The notes under the pieces are model-generated. The model was not told where the DNA came from. It made no database searches and worked only from the letters and a program-made list of their open reading frames with translations. Positions 5,328 through 5,464 of a stretch of DNA of 5,464 nucleotides are shown piece after piece; within the stretch, counting starts at the first letter, position 1; each line of letters begins with the position of its first letter. The position numbers and the translations under genes are program-made. This stretch comes from Candidatus Uhrbacteria bacterium RIFOXYB2_FULL_45_11 (GTDB taxonomy: Bacteria > Patescibacteriota > Patescibacteriia > UBA9934 > GWF2-40-263): contig MGFD01000054.1 of NCBI GenBank assembly GCA_001791715.1, positions 1 through 5,464 on the forward strand, in the 5' to 3' direction.

Positions 5328-5360
5328 ATCTGTATTAATCTGTAATTCGTATCTACACAC
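5328..5360 (-). repeat. Right arm of 33-bp inverted repeat
   Basis: Reverse complement of the left arm with one mismatch. It starts 10 nt after the TGA of the enclosed gene and ends 10 nt before the recQ ATG. Transcript crossing both arms could fold into a 33-bp stem with the whole gene in the loop. Confidence 0.93.
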
Positions 5361-5370
5361 CCAACATCAT

Positions 5371-5464
5371 ATGTACGACCAACTCAAAACCTACTTCGGA
5401 TACGACGCCTTCCGCCCTCAACAGGAAGAAATTATTTTGAATATCCTGGAAAAGAAAAATACGC
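5371..5464 (+). CDS. recQ: RecQ-family ATP-dependent DNA helicase (N-terminus only)
   Basis: Only 31 full codons lie in the window. MYDQLKTYFGYDAFRPQQEEIILNILEKKNT contains the very characteristic RecQ opening 'L..yFGy..FRp.Qeeii..iL', the aromatic and Gln residues of which belong to the helicase Q/0 motif that contacts ATP's adenine. Walker A (motif I) would follow just beyond the edge. RecQ helicases unwind DNA 3'-5' during recombination repair and restart of stalled forks. The ATG at 5371 is only 10 nt from the right arm of the inverted repeat and has no Shine-Dalgarno site in those 10 nt, so transcription must begin in or across the cassette. The assignment rests on a short stretch but the match to the family opening is close. 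Confidence 0.85.
   Translation, partial: MYDQLKTYFGYDAFRPQQEEIILNILEKKNT

Larger units (their letters stand above)
4881..5360 (+). mobile_element. Inverted-repeat-bounded GxxExxY cassette, possible single-gene mobile element
   Basis: A 480-bp unit consists of a 33-bp left arm, one gene (4934-5317) and a 33-bp right arm in inverted orientation (32 of 33 matching). Left arm to ATG is 20 nt and stop to right arm is 10 nt, so almost nothing but the gene is carried. The unit lies between the rhodanese promoter and the recQ start. No target-site duplication is visible: the outer flanks (a T-run on the left, CCAACAT on the right) differ. The gene is AT-rich (19 of 60 G+C in 5101-5160). No transposase is encoded, so mobility, if real, would depend on the GxxExxY protein itself or on host enzymes. 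Structure is seen directly; mobility is inferred. Confidence 0.5.

Noticed and set aside
4881..5360. Reading the two 33-bp arms as a CRISPR remnant or integron site
   Set aside because: There are only two copies, inverted, enclosing a gene; no spacers, cas genes, integrase or attC-like core are present.
5328..5360. Right arm as an intrinsic terminator of the GxxExxY gene
   Set aside because: A single arm has no strong self-complementary GC stem and no T-tract follows; the pairing partner is more than 400 bp away.

Overview
The window looks like a piece of a Candidate Phyla Radiation (Patescibacteria) genome, most likely of the Parcubacteria/Uhrbacteria/Magasanikbacteria kind. This is an inference from gene style: stand-alone receiver proteins containing 'VLSNLG', surface proteins with a 'DYTYD..KIEVTGGVAQLK'-type domain, a GxxExxY protein, tight spacing, and mostly missing Shine-Dalgarno sites. 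TGA ends two genes cleanly (at 1024 and 5315), so the code is the standard bacterial one and not the TGA=Gly code of Gracilibacteria/Absconditabacteria.

Left half, minus strand (1-2652): a tightly packed four-gene operon read right to left. It has two single-domain response regulators (2257-2652 and 1862-2251), then two membrane-anchored proteins that share an N-terminal two-helix module but carry different outer domains. One has an Ig-like domain plus a C-terminal membrane helix (1024-1851). The other has a beta-rich surface domain and runs off the left edge (1-1017). Gaps are 5, 10 and 6 nt. No histidine kinase, DNA-binding output domain or transporter is visible.

Middle (2653-4153): a 139-bp divergent promoter region. 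Each promoter uses the same -10 block, GTATACTTG, in mirror orientation. To its right lies a complete PLP-dependent class I/II aminotransferase (2792-4126), the only gene here with a clear Shine-Dalgarno site. It is richer in G+C than its neighbours and ends in a strong intrinsic terminator placed directly after the stop codon.

Right part (4154-5464): a pyrimidine tract, then a 42-codon, extremely acidic small ORF with its own promoter-like and terminator signals (4270-4398). The terminator is shared back-to-back with a single-domain rhodanese on the minus strand (4442-4741). Between the rhodanese and the start of a recQ-type helicase (5371-5464, cut by the window edge) sits a 480-bp cassette: a GxxExxY PD-(D/E)XK-type protein gene enclosed by 33-bp inverted repeats matching at 32 positions. 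This has the look of a small, single-gene, possibly mobile unit, and it is the most interesting object in the window.
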